A stretch of 6,858 nt of DNA from Pauljensenia sp. (GCA_029983625.1 JASBZF010000082.1:1-6858); one strand, 5' to 3'; shown: positions 1 through 6,315, counted from the stretch's first letter. Notes: generated by a model from the sequence alone, not told the origin. Numbers and translations: made by a program.

Positions 1-493
1 GTCCCATAGCTTCAGCGAGGACGGACAGCTGAGTGCCGATGTTGCCGTAGCCGATGATGCCTAAAGTGTGACCGCGTACTTCGTGCGCGCCGTCGGCGGT
101 TTTATCCCACAGGCCTCGATGCAGGCGGGAGTTTTGCACGGTGACGCGCCGTGAAAGGTCAATGATTTCGCCGATGGCCAGCTCAACAACTGAGCGTGTA
201 TTCGAGTAGGGCGCGTTAAAAACTGAGATTCCAAGCTCGGTGGCGGCTGCGAGATCAATCTGATTGGTGCCGATACAAAAAGCACCGATCGCTTGAAGCT
301 GCGGGTGAGCTTCAAGGACTGTGCGCGACAGCGTGGTTTTAGAGCGGATCCCTAGGTACTCCACGCCGTCGAGGGCGCGCAGTAGCTCAGATTCATCGAG
401 TGCGCCGAAGAGACGCTGAACTTCGATGCCGTGCTGAGCGAAAATGTCATCAGCAATCGGGTGAGGATTTTCGAGCAGAAGGACGCGCGTCAT
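1..493 (-). CDS. serA: D-3-phosphoglycerate dehydrogenase, N-terminal part (cut by window edge)
   Basis: Oxidises 3-phosphoglycerate to 3-phosphohydroxypyruvate with NAD, the first committed step of serine synthesis in the cytoplasm. The 164 codons visible cover the N-terminal substrate-binding lobe and the start of the nucleotide-binding lobe. Family signatures seen are GIRSKT (residues 48-53), FCIGTNQID (72-80), NAPYSNTRSVVELAIGE (93-109) and the dinucleotide-binding glycines of GYGNIG (148-153). These closely resemble E. coli SerA and not the longer mycobacterial type. The catalytic Arg, Glu and His and the expected C-terminal ACT regulatory domain lie beyond position 1. The ATG at 493 has only a weak GAG upstream. 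An in-frame GTG at 520 would add nine residues, and an in-frame TGA lies just upstream of that. It lies 63 bp downstream of the helicase on the same strand, so co-transcription is possible. Identity is confident; the exact start is not. Confidence 0.93.
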   Translation of the reverse strand, partial: MTRVLLLENPHPIADDIFAQHGIEVQRLFGALDESELLRALDGVEYLGIRSKTTLSRTVLEAHPQLQAIGAFCIGTNQIDLAAATELGISVFNAPYSNTRSVVELAIGEIIDLSRRVTVQNSRLHRGLWDKTADGAHEVRGHTLGIIGYGNIGTQLSVLAEAMG

Positions 494-522
494 GGGCTCA
501 TAGTGCCAGATGTCCGGCACAT
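490..522 (-). promoter_or_regulatory. Possible 10-codon leader ORF overlapping the serA start
   Basis: An ATG at 522-520 opens a frame reading MCRTSGTMSP followed by TGA at 492-490. The TGA overlaps the serA ATG as ATGA, the usual form of translational coupling. Two of the ten residues are Ser and one is Cys, both downstream products of SerA. Its ATG sits in the loop of a predicted hairpin. No Shine-Dalgarno sequence is well placed: the purine-rich AGGAGGG at 558-552 is about 30 nt upstream. Such a short ORF can arise by chance, so this is only a candidate. Confidence 0.2.
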
Positions 523-533
523 GGGCGCCGGAC
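503..533 (-). repeat. Two overlapping, mutually exclusive inverted repeats in the serA leader
   Basis: A perfect 7-bp inverted repeat, GTCCGGC at 512-518 and GCCGGAC at 527-533 with an 8-nt loop, overlaps a second one, GTGCC at 503-507 and GGCAC at 516-520 with an 8-nt loop. They share bases 516-518, so only one helix can form fully at a time. No T-tract follows, so this does not look like a simple terminator. It lies between the helicase stop and the serA start and could act as an RNA switch, affect translation, or be an operator. The repeats are seen directly; the function is inferred. Confidence 0.4.
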
Positions 534-556
534 GGTCAGAGTACGGGCGCGCCCTC

Positions 557-2803
557 CTACCACTCTTCCATTCCCGCCGGGAGTGGCGCGTGATGTACGA
601 CAGTGAGGTCGTGGGTTGCGCGCGTGAGGGCCACGAAAAGATCTCCCAGCCCGTCGGAAGCGATTTCTGCGGGTTCTACAAGAATCACCGAGTCGAACTC
701 AAGTCCTTTGGCGGCCACAGCGGAGAGCACACTGACACGAGAATCCAGTGCGCTCATGCCGCTCAGATCGGCTTTCCAGTCGAGGGCGCGTTGTGTGCCA
801 ACGATGATGGCGACACGTCCTGACCCTGGGCCAGATTCACTATCGAGACGTTGTGTAGCTTCTTCCACAGCGCGATGGGCGGTTTCGTAGAGCCCAGTGT
901 GACCGGTGTGTGAGTCCTGAGCAAAAAGAACCCGGTAGCAGTTCTCGACATCACGGACAGCGGTCATCGGGTGAAGGACAGGCTCACCGGCTCTGGCCAT
1001 GACGCGCTCGGCAAGTTCAGTCAGGGCGCGCGGCGTGCGATAGGAGACCGTGAGCACGTATTCGGCTTCGAGGGCGCGCGCAGCGGGTCCGAGTGCCTCT
1101 GCCCAAGTGGAGGGGCGCTGCGTTCCTCGACGCTGATCGAGGTCACCGACAATCGTCATGGAACGGGCGGGGCAGCGGCGCAAAAGCGAACGCCAGGCCA
1201 TTGGGGACAGGTCTTGAGCTTCGTCAACGACGATATGACCGTAGGTCCACTGTCGGTCATTTGCGGCCCGCTCACACAGCGGTGTCCATTCTTTATCTTC
1301 ATGCACGGAAGCTGCGAGTTGTTCGGCGCTCACGATGCCGCCACCGAGTCCTTGGCTTTCAATCGCAGTGCGTGCGCGTTCGATTTCTGCCGCTTCGTGT
1401 GTTTTCTTATGCGCACTGTGCTGGGGCAGTGGCCCGAGAAGCTCTTCGAGTTCATCAAGGAGGGGGATATCCGCAGGTGTCCACTTCGTACTGTGACGAG
1501 CCAGAAGACCAAGCTCACGAGCCGACAGAGGAGCGCCTGCAGCGGCGTTGAGACGCGTGAGGAGTTCGGGGCGCGCATAGAGGCGCGCGAGGAGGGTCTG
1601 TGCGGAAGTGGGCATCCACGCTAAGTTGATGGCGCGGCGCGCATCGAGGGAATCGCGGATTTCAATGGTCCAGGAGTTGAGGATTTCTTCAGGAATATTC
1701 TCTTTAGAATCGGCATCTCCGGCTTCGAGGGCGAGGCGCTGTGCGAGGCGTTTCATGAGGTCGAGGGCGAAGCTTTCGCGGGCCTCATTGTGGGGTTTAT
1801 GTAAGCGTTTCGCTCGTTTCAGTGCCGAGGACACGTCCTCGGGAAACAGGGTGACGCTTCGATTCCACACTTTTAAGCTCAGGGGAGCGTCAAGGGGGCG
1901 CGGGAGGGTTTTCACCGCTTGAGCGAGGATACGTTCCCATCCCGTTTTCCCTTTTACTTGGGCGACTTCAAAAGGCTCAGTTTCGCGCGCACTCGTCCCC
2001 GGAAGGAGATCCGCCAGTGTTGTGGAGACAACTCCGGTTTCTCCGAGGGCGGGCAGGACCTGTTCGATGTAGTGCAAGAAGATACGCGAGGGGCCGAGCA
2101 GGAGGACACCTGAACGTTGGAGGCGTTCACGTTCGGCGTACAGGAGGTAGGCGATGCGGTGGAGGGCGACGGCGGTTTTCCCGCTTCCTGGGCCACCTTG
2201 AACAACAACGATGCCTTTCTCATCGGCGCGAACGATCCGGTCTTGTTCAGACTGGATGGTGGCGACAATGTCTGTCATGCGTCCGTCACGCGCAGAGGAC
2301 AGGGCCGCCATGAGTGCGCCTTCACCTTGCATGTCAATGTGCGTGACAGAAGAGTCAAGGAGCTCATCTTCGATGGCGATGACGCGGCGAGCACGAGTCG
2401 TAATGTGGCGTCGCCTCGCAACTCCTAGGGGTTCCACGGCGGTTGCCTGGTAGAACGGCATAGCTGCTCGTGCGCGCCAATCGATGAGGAGAGGAGGGCC
2501 AGACGGAGTCGAAAGGGAAATACGTCCGATTCTTCTGATATGTCCGTCAGCCATGTCGAGCCGCCCGAAGACAAGTCGGTCCTCAACCCCTTCAAGGCGC
2601 GCAGCCATGTCACCGAGGTGCGAGGACAGCGCGTCCCGTTCCGTCCACGCTTGTGCATTATCAACTCCGTGTTCGGCGTGAGTTTTACGTTGACGTTCCC
2701 GGTAGGATTCGCGCAGTGCGTCGAGGCGTTCATAGGCGGCATCAACGAAATCCTGCTCGGGAATATCGCTGCTCGCGTGATCGGCGAGGGGGTGTTCGGC
2801 CAT
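557..2803 (-). CDS. helD: HelD-like RNA polymerase-recycling ATPase (superfamily 1 helicase fold)
   Basis: Predicted 748-aa cytoplasmic ATPase of the UvrD/Rep fold in the HelD group, whose characterised members bind RNA polymerase, enter its channels and free it from stalled complexes or DNA. Residues 15-80 are helix-rich and charged, as expected for the N-terminal coiled coil. Next come the family-typical LLIDWRARAAMPFYQA (105-120) and IAIEDELLD (142-150). Motor motifs are Walker A GGPGSGKT (203-210), motif II DEAQDLSP (527-534), motif III VGDLDQ (552-557), SYRTP (587-591), motif V AAKGLEFDSV (697-706) and motif VI VALTRAT (724-730). The interval around 270-480 between the early and late motor motifs holds the large helical insertion typical of HelD. 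Length is normal for actinobacterial HelD. The chosen ATG has GGAGG six bases upstream; an in-frame ATG at 2824 would add seven residues but lacks this. Some actinobacterial relatives give rifampicin tolerance, which cannot be judged here. Confidence 0.88.
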   Translation of the reverse strand: MAEHPLADHASSDIPEQDFVDAAYERLDALRESYRERQRKTHAEHGVDNAQAWTERDALSSHLGDMAARLEGVEDRLVFGRLDMADGHIRRIGRISLSTPSGPPLLIDWRARAAMPFYQATAVEPLGVARRRHITTRARRVIAIEDELLDSSVTHIDMQGEGALMAALSSARDGRMTDIVATIQSEQDRIVRADEKGIVVVQGGPGSGKTAVALHRIAYLLYAERERLQRSGVLLLGPSRIFLHYIEQVLPALGETGVVSTTLADLLPGTSARETEPFEVAQVKGKTGWERILAQAVKTLPRPLDAPLSLKVWNRSVTLFPEDVSSALKRAKRLHKPHNEARESFALDLMKRLAQRLALEAGDADSKENIPEEILNSWTIEIRDSLDARRAINLAWMPTSAQTLLARLYARPELLTRLNAAAGAPLSARELGLLARHSTKWTPADIPLLDELEELLGPLPQHSAHKKTHEAAEIERARTAIESQGLGGGIVSAEQLAASVHEDKEWTPLCERAANDRQWTYGHIVVDEAQDLSPMAWRSLLRRCPARSMTIVGDLDQRRGTQRPSTWAEALGPAARALEAEYVLTVSYRTPRALTELAERVMARAGEPVLHPMTAVRDVENCYRVLFAQDSHTGHTGLYETAHRAVEEATQRLDSESGPGSGRVAIIVGTQRALDWKADLSGMSALDSRVSVLSAVAAKGLEFDSVILVEPAEIASDGLGDLFVALTRATHDLTVVHHAPLPAGMEEW

Positions 2804-2809
2804 ACGAGT

Positions 2810-2814
2810 CCTCC
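2810..2814 (-). promoter_or_regulatory. Ribosome binding site deciding the helD start
   Basis: GGAGG on the minus strand ends six bases before the ATG at 2803. It favours that start over the in-frame ATG at 2824, which lies upstream of the site. Confidence 0.75.
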
Positions 2815-2822
2815 ACAGCTTC

Positions 2823-2828
2823 AAGATA
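2823..2828 (-). promoter_or_regulatory. Weak candidate -10 box for helD
   Basis: TATCTT on the minus strand fits the TANNNT pattern of actinobacterial -10 boxes. Transcription would start near 2816, giving a leader of about 13 nt that still contains the GGAGG. No recognisable -35 lies 16-18 bp upstream, so this is tentative. Confidence 0.25.
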
Positions 2829-2972
2829 CGGCCATCTATTGTCCACTATCGAAAGCTGCTCGCGCGATGAGCGGGCTGATGATTCGCCCTGGGCCGAACC
2901 GTTCGCGTCCTCGTGACGAAGCCGGGAAGAAAGGGGTAGCGTGGAAGCGTTTGAGCAGGATGCGCGCAGACG

Positions 2973-2980
2973 AAGGAGGG
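2973..2980 (+). promoter_or_regulatory. Ribosome binding site of the PAC2 gene
   Basis: AAGGAGGG ends seven bases before the ATG at 2988 and only four before an in-frame GTG at 2985. The spacing favours the ATG, a difference of one residue. Confidence 0.75.
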
Positions 2981-2987
2981 AAGTGTG

Positions 2988-4160
2988 ATGAGAACGACGG
3001 ATGAGATGATGTTCGAGCGAACCGAGGTTGATGATGTGCGAGCCAGAATCCTCGTCATCCATTTTCACGGTGCCCTTGATGCTGGCGGGGCCGGTCGTCT
3101 TGCCACTCAAGAGATGCTGCGTTCCCTCCCTTCGGAAAGGATCGCCACTTTCGATGCCGATCATTTCCTTGACTATCGTTCCCACCGCCCGGTTTCAACG
3201 GTGGAAAACTGGGTGATGACGTCGCTTGAGGTTCCAGAAATTGCTCTTGACCGGGTGCGTGACGACCTCGGCAATCCGATCCTCGTCCTCCACGGCCCTG
3301 AACCGGATGCGAAATGGGAGGCTTTTTCCCGTATCGTTGCGGCGCTGGCTCAAGAAGCCGGAGTGGAAATCACCGTATCTTTCCACGGGATCCCTTCGGG
3401 TGTACCGCATACGCGGGCAACGCCGGTGCATGTCCAAGCCACAGACGCTTCGCTTGTCCCAGTTCAGCCGAAAATGGCGCAGGTTCTTCAGTTTCCTACG
3501 CCCGCTTCCGCTTTCCTTCAATCTCGTCTGCACGGCCGAGGCATGAACGGGATCGCAATGCTGGCAGCTGTGCCTTTCTACATGGCAGATACCGGTTATC
3601 CTGCGGGCGCTTCGGCTTTGTTGGGAGCTTTGTCTGAATACGCGGACCTGTCCTTGCCGGTAGGTGAGCTGGAGCAGGGTGCCGCCGAAGATCAAGAAAC
3701 AATCGCTTCCCTCATTGAAGCGAACACGGAGATCCTTCACACGGTGTCCGCCCTCGAAGAACACTACGACGCTTGGACGAGTGTCGGTTCGGGAATGCCT
3801 GTGGGTGCCCTGGGGCAGGACGCGGACATGATGAATATGCCGAAGGAGTCGAAAGATATCGGCGAAGTGATCGAGGCATATTTAGCGAATCTTGCTTCAC
3901 AAGAAGGGGAGCGGCAAGGGGAAGACTCACAAGAAGCGACTTGCGAGCACACTGAGGATGAAGATCCGCTTGCTGCGGCGTTGCGCCGCGTCGAAGAGCG
4001 CCGCAAGTTCCCCGATGGGGTGCGTGCTACTCCGCCTTTGCACCGTGCTGTAGAGCCACAGGAGCGCAGGGCGAAAGGCGTAGACACTGCAGGGCCTTTC
4101 TTGAACGCTCCTCTTTCTCTTGACGACGAGGGCGGTTCCGCTGAAGAAACACAGGGCTGA
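2988..4160 (+). CDS. PAC2-family protein (proteasome assembly chaperone-like fold) with long acidic tail
   Basis: A 390-aa soluble protein of the PAC2 family (formerly DUF75), common in Actinobacteria. It is named after a eukaryotic proteasome assembly chaperone, but the bacterial function is not established. Residues about 20-265 match the domain: ILVIHFHGALDAGGAG (21-36), the family-typical ATFDADHFLDYRSHRP (53-68), and ILVLHGPEPDAKWEAF (98-113), followed by HGIPSGVPHTRATPV (133-147). The ATPVHVQATD stretch and the helical EIEAYL-like segment near 291-300 also look like actinobacterial relatives. After about residue 312 the protein runs on for nearly 80 residues that are Glu/Asp/Gln-rich and then Arg-rich, probably disordered and beyond the usual end of the family. 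There is no signal peptide or membrane segment. It is transcribed away from helD and converges on the next gene, so it is probably monocistronic. Family assignment is firm; function is unknown. Confidence 0.87.
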   Translation: MRTTDEMMFERTEVDDVRARILVIHFHGALDAGGAGRLATQEMLRSLPSERIATFDADHFLDYRSHRPVSTVENWVMTSLEVPEIALDRVRDDLGNPILVLHGPEPDAKWEAFSRIVAALAQEAGVEITVSFHGIPSGVPHTRATPVHVQATDASLVPVQPKMAQVLQFPTPASAFLQSRLHGRGMNGIAMLAAVPFYMADTGYPAGASALLGALSEYADLSLPVGELEQGAAEDQETIASLIEANTEILHTVSALEEHYDAWTSVGSGMPVGALGQDADMMNMPKESKDIGEVIEAYLANLASQEGERQGEDSQEATCEHTEDEDPLAAALRRVEERRKFPDGVRATPPLHRAVEPQERRAKGVDTAGPFLNAPLSLDDEGGSAEETQG

Positions 4161-4172
4161 AAAAGCGGCCCT
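4153..4172. terminator. Possible hairpin between the convergent PAC2 and spermidine-synthase-like genes
   Basis: AGGGCTG and CGGCCCT pair over seven positions, one a T-G wobble on the plus-strand transcript, around a six-base A-rich loop. The helix overlaps the TGA of the PAC2 gene and lies in the convergent gap. Neither side is followed by a clear T-tract, so it may be a weak or factor-aided terminator. Confidence 0.35.
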
Positions 4173-4186
4173 TAGCGTGTACTTGC

Positions 4187-5008
4187 CTACTCGTGCGCGC
4201 TCTCTTCAGGGTCGTCGAGGGGGAGTGCGCCTGCCAGCCATTTGTTCAGTGCCGCAGCATCCATCGCCCTAGCCGGAAGAGGCAGTGTGCGCAAAAGCCG
4301 GTCAAGTTGGTGAAGAGGGTAGCTGCCTAAAGGAGCAGCTGAAGCAATCACCATGATGTTGCCTCGTCGTTGCGACTTCCCCACTTTCGGATCTTGAACC
4401 GACAAGACTTCGGGGAACACGTCGGCAATTGACGCGATGTCGCGTTTTGCGTCCCTGCCTCCTCCGTGAGCGCAGTTCGCCAAGAGGAGACCTCCTGGTT
4501 TTAACGCACGTAGCGCGGCCTGAGCGAAACCACGGGTTTGCATATGAGAGGGGACTTCTTCTTTCACAAAAGCATCGCGAACAATCACGTCGAAGGAAGC
4601 GGGCTTTACTGTGTTCAGTATTTGTCTGCCCTCACCCACCCGGATTGAGAGTTTCGGTGCTTTCGGAAGCTCGAACCAGGTGCGGACAGCAGTGGCGAGG
4701 GCGGCATCAATCTCCACGACCGTTTGCTGAAGAAAAGGGCGTTGCGCCGCCCAAGCTGCCGGAAGCGCACAGCCTGCACCACCTAAATGTAAAGCTCGGA
4801 TCTTCTCCTGGGAGTGATACAGGGCGTCGAGGGCGCAGGTCGCGTGCTGCATGTATTCAAACTCAAGGTCAGAAGGGTCGGCGGTGTTCACGCATGAAGA
4901 TTCCACGCCGTCAATGAAGACAGTCGCCACTGGACCTTCCCATCGTATCTGCACCGTCCCAGAGTCGATCTCATAGAATTCGCTTCCGCGCGCTGATGCC
5001 CGTGCCAT
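4187..5008 (-). CDS. Spermidine synthase-like (SAM-binding Rossmann fold) protein
   Basis: A 273-aa cytoplasmic protein with the fold of spermidine synthases and class I methyltransferases. Seen are LEFEYMQHATCALDAL (48-63), matching the segment before the nucleotide-binding site, the glycine-rich loop ALHLGGAGCALP (72-83), the acidic VVEID (97-101) at the end of strand 2, GEGRQIL (125-131), and FDVIVRDAF (139-147) where aminopropyltransferases carry their catalytic Asp motif. The RDAF...VPSHMQT form is that of actinobacterial homologues labelled spermidine synthase-like, few of which have proven activity, and no SAM decarboxylase gene is nearby. I therefore do not call it speE. It lacks the N-terminal membrane helices of fused forms. 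The start at 5008 is chosen because the family domain begins soon after. There is no Shine-Dalgarno sequence, but a TACAGT box lies seven bases upstream, suggesting a leaderless mRNA. The frame stays open to 5206, but that would run into dinB. Confidence 0.8.
   Translation of the reverse strand: MARASARGSEFYEIDSGTVQIRWEGPVATVFIDGVESSCVNTADPSDLEFEYMQHATCALDALYHSQEKIRALHLGGAGCALPAAWAAQRPFLQQTVVEIDAALATAVRTWFELPKAPKLSIRVGEGRQILNTVKPASFDVIVRDAFVKEEVPSHMQTRGFAQAALRALKPGGLLLANCAHGGGRDAKRDIASIADVFPEVLSVQDPKVGKSQRRGNIMVIASAAPLGSYPLHQLDRLLRTLPLPARAMDAAALNKWLAGALPLDDPEESAHE
4974..4979 (+). promoter_or_regulatory. Weak candidate -10 box for dinB inside the neighbouring gene
   Basis: TAGAAT matches the -10 consensus in five of six bases and would give a leader of about 56 nt to the dinB ATG. 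No -35 hexamer is recognisable at 17-18 bp. It lies within the 5' coding part of the divergent spermidine-synthase-like gene. Confidence 0.22.
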
Positions 5009-5015
5009 GAGGGAC

Positions 5016-5021
5016 ACTGTA
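5016..5021 (-). promoter_or_regulatory. Candidate -10 box for a leaderless spermidine-synthase-like mRNA
   Basis: TACAGT on the minus strand (TANNNT pattern) ends seven bases before the ATG at 5008, so transcription would begin at or next to the A of the start codon. Absence of a Shine-Dalgarno sequence before this ATG agrees with leaderless translation, which is common in Actinobacteria. Confidence 0.4.
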
Positions 5022-5029
5022 TCGGGACG

Positions 5030-5037
5030 GGAGGAGG
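5030..5037 (+). promoter_or_regulatory. Ribosome binding site of dinB
   Basis: GGAGGAGG lies four to seven bases before the ATG at 5042, depending on which GGAGG pairs with 16S rRNA. It is a strong site and fixes the dinB start. Confidence 0.85.
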
Positions 5038-5041
5038 CACC

Positions 5042-6277
5042 ATGTCGAATGCTCCGCGCGATGCGCGTGTCAAACGTTTTTGGGGCGATGATGATTCCGG
5101 CACGCCGATCCTTCACGTCGATATGGACTCTTTCTTTGCCCAGGTGGAACTGTGTGAAAACCCGAGCTTGCGTGGACGGGAAGTCATTGTCGCAGGGGCT
5201 TCCCATCGCGGGGTCGTCACTTCGGCAACCTACGAGGCGCGCGCCAAAGGGGTCCGAGCGGGGATGCCTGTGGCGCGCGCTCGGGCGCTGAGTCCAGACG
5301 CGGTTTTTCTTCCGGGGAATCGTGAACTGTATGCACAGTATTCGCGTCAGGTGATGGAAGTGTTGAGCAGGGTAACCCCACGCTTAGAGCAGGTGAGCAT
5401 TGACGAAGCCTTCCTTGACGTGTCCGGTGCGCGTCTTCTCCTCGGCTCGCCCCTGCACATTGCGCGCTTACTGAGGCAAAAGATCCGAGAAGAGGTAGGT
5501 CTTCCCGCTTCTGTGGGCATTGCCTCCTCGAAATCTGTGGCGAAAATCGCCTCAGCGAACGCTAAACCTGATGGTTTTCTCCTTATCCCGGCAGAGCGCA
5601 CGATCGACTTTTTACACGGGCTGCCCGTCGGGGCGCTGTGGGGTGTGGGTTCGGTAAACGGCGAGCATCTGTTGCGTGCGGGGATTGACACGATCGGCGA
5701 TCTCGCCGCCTGCCCGATGGAACGTCTTAAAAAGCTGGTCGGGGTTGCCTGTGCGTATCACCTCCACAATCTCGCCTGGGGGAAGGATCCGCATCCAGTG
5801 GTGGCCTCTCGCGAAGAAAAGTCGATCAGCACTGAGCGCACTTTCGATCAGGATTTGCGCTCGCGGGCCGAGGTGGAGGCTTTTCTTTTGTCGGCCGCGC
5901 ACTATTGTGCGCGGCGCCTGAGGGCACAGGGATATGTGGCGTGGACTGTGGGTGTGAAGTTGCGGGATTCTTCGTTTACGACGGTGACCCGGTCGGTGAC
6001 GCTTCAAGCGCCCACCGATGTGGGGAGGGAAGTGTTCGAGGCGGTTCGGGCTTTATTTGCGCGCGAAGCGATGCCATACGGGGGTGTGCGACTGTGCGGA
6101 GTGCGCTGTGAGGGTTTGCAATCACGGAAGGAGGGGGTTGCGGTGCGTCTTGATGAGGACGCGCGTCCTTTAGCGTCGGAGCGGGCGATGGATTCGGTGC
6201 GTTCGCGTTTCGGTGAGGCGGCTTTAGGTCCGGCGACTTTACTGGTACCTCCGTCTTCTCGGCGGCAGGGTGTGTGA
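5042..6277 (+). CDS. dinB: DNA polymerase IV (Y-family translesion polymerase)
   Basis: A 411-aa error-prone polymerase that copies past damaged bases and lacks proofreading. The palm motif ILHVDMDSFFAQVE (23-36) supplies the metal-binding Asp27 and the steric-gate Phe32. Next are VVTSATYEAR (58-67), VSIDEAFLDV (118-127) with catalytic Asp121 and Glu122, and SVGIASSKSVAKIAS with the downstream KPDG of the palm. The helix-hairpin-helix segment GVGSVNGEHLLRAGIDTIGDL follows at about 200-220, then the little-finger domain from about 255 with STERTF. The usual length and all active-site residues are present, so it should be active. The C-terminus ends in SSRRQGV, and where many relatives have a QLxLF-like sliding-clamp motif this one reads GVAVRLDED (365-373), so clamp binding may be weak or lie elsewhere. 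A strong ribosome site fixes the start. It is divergent from the preceding gene with only 33 bp between. No LexA box is visible upstream. Confidence 0.96.
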   Translation: MSNAPRDARVKRFWGDDDSGTPILHVDMDSFFAQVELCENPSLRGREVIVAGASHRGVVTSATYEARAKGVRAGMPVARARALSPDAVFLPGNRELYAQYSRQVMEVLSRVTPRLEQVSIDEAFLDVSGARLLLGSPLHIARLLRQKIREEVGLPASVGIASSKSVAKIASANAKPDGFLLIPAERTIDFLHGLPVGALWGVGSVNGEHLLRAGIDTIGDLAACPMERLKKLVGVACAYHLHNLAWGKDPHPVVASREEKSISTERTFDQDLRSRAEVEAFLLSAAHYCARRLRAQGYVAWTVGVKLRDSSFTTVTRSVTLQAPTDVGREVFEAVRALFAREAMPYGGVRLCGVRCEGLQSRKEGVAVRLDEDARPLASERAMDSVRSRFGEAALGPATLLVPPSSRRQGV

Positions 6278-6315
6278 CAACGAGCGTGGCAAGTGGCACT
6301 CAGATTGAGCGTGAA

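Larger units (their letters stand above)
2804..2987. promoter_or_regulatory. Divergent intergenic region between helD and the PAC2 gene
   Basis: This 184-bp spacer must carry the leftward promoter for the helicase and the rightward promoter for the PAC2 gene. I see no strong -35/-10 pair for either. It contains a short palindrome CGAAC-C-GTTCG (2895-2905) and a weak GCTC/GAGC repeat (2858-2872). No rifampicin-associated element of the kind known upstream of some helicase genes was recognised. Confidence 0.5.

Noticed and set aside
552..558. Strong AGGAGGG over the helD stop codon on the minus strand
   Set aside because: No start codon lies within 5-12 bases downstream, and the serA start is about 58 bases away, so it is not a usable ribosome site for serA as read here.
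369..1080. Repeated GAGGGCGCGC-like words (near 369, 779, 1022, 1069 and 4828)
   Set aside because: They mostly fall in frame as minus-strand codons for Arg-Ala-Leu-Asp/Glu and reflect codon preference, not a dispersed repeat with constant flanks or spacing.
971..1624. A 217-codon open frame on the plus strand, plus other long frames opposite helD
   Set aside because: They lie antisense to a gene with complete family motifs, show no recognisable domain or ribosome site, and fit the long spurious frames expected in GC-rich DNA.
2858..2872. GCTC/GAGC inverted repeat in the divergent spacer
   Set aside because: Four-base arms in GC-rich DNA are expected by chance.
2895..2905. SOS (LexA) box upstream of the PAC2 gene
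   Set aside because: The half-sites CGAAC and GTTCG are only one base apart, while LexA boxes need four. It is kept as a low-interest palindrome only.
4429..4917. A 162-codon plus-strand frame opposite the spermidine-synthase-like gene
   Set aside because: Its product is Arg/Ser-rich with no domain features, and the opposite strand has clear SAM-binding motifs.
5009..5206. Upstream extension of the spermidine-synthase-like frame by 66 codons
   Set aside because: It would overlap the strongly supported start of dinB, and its sequence does not resemble the family N-terminus. A TACAGT box supports the start at 5008.
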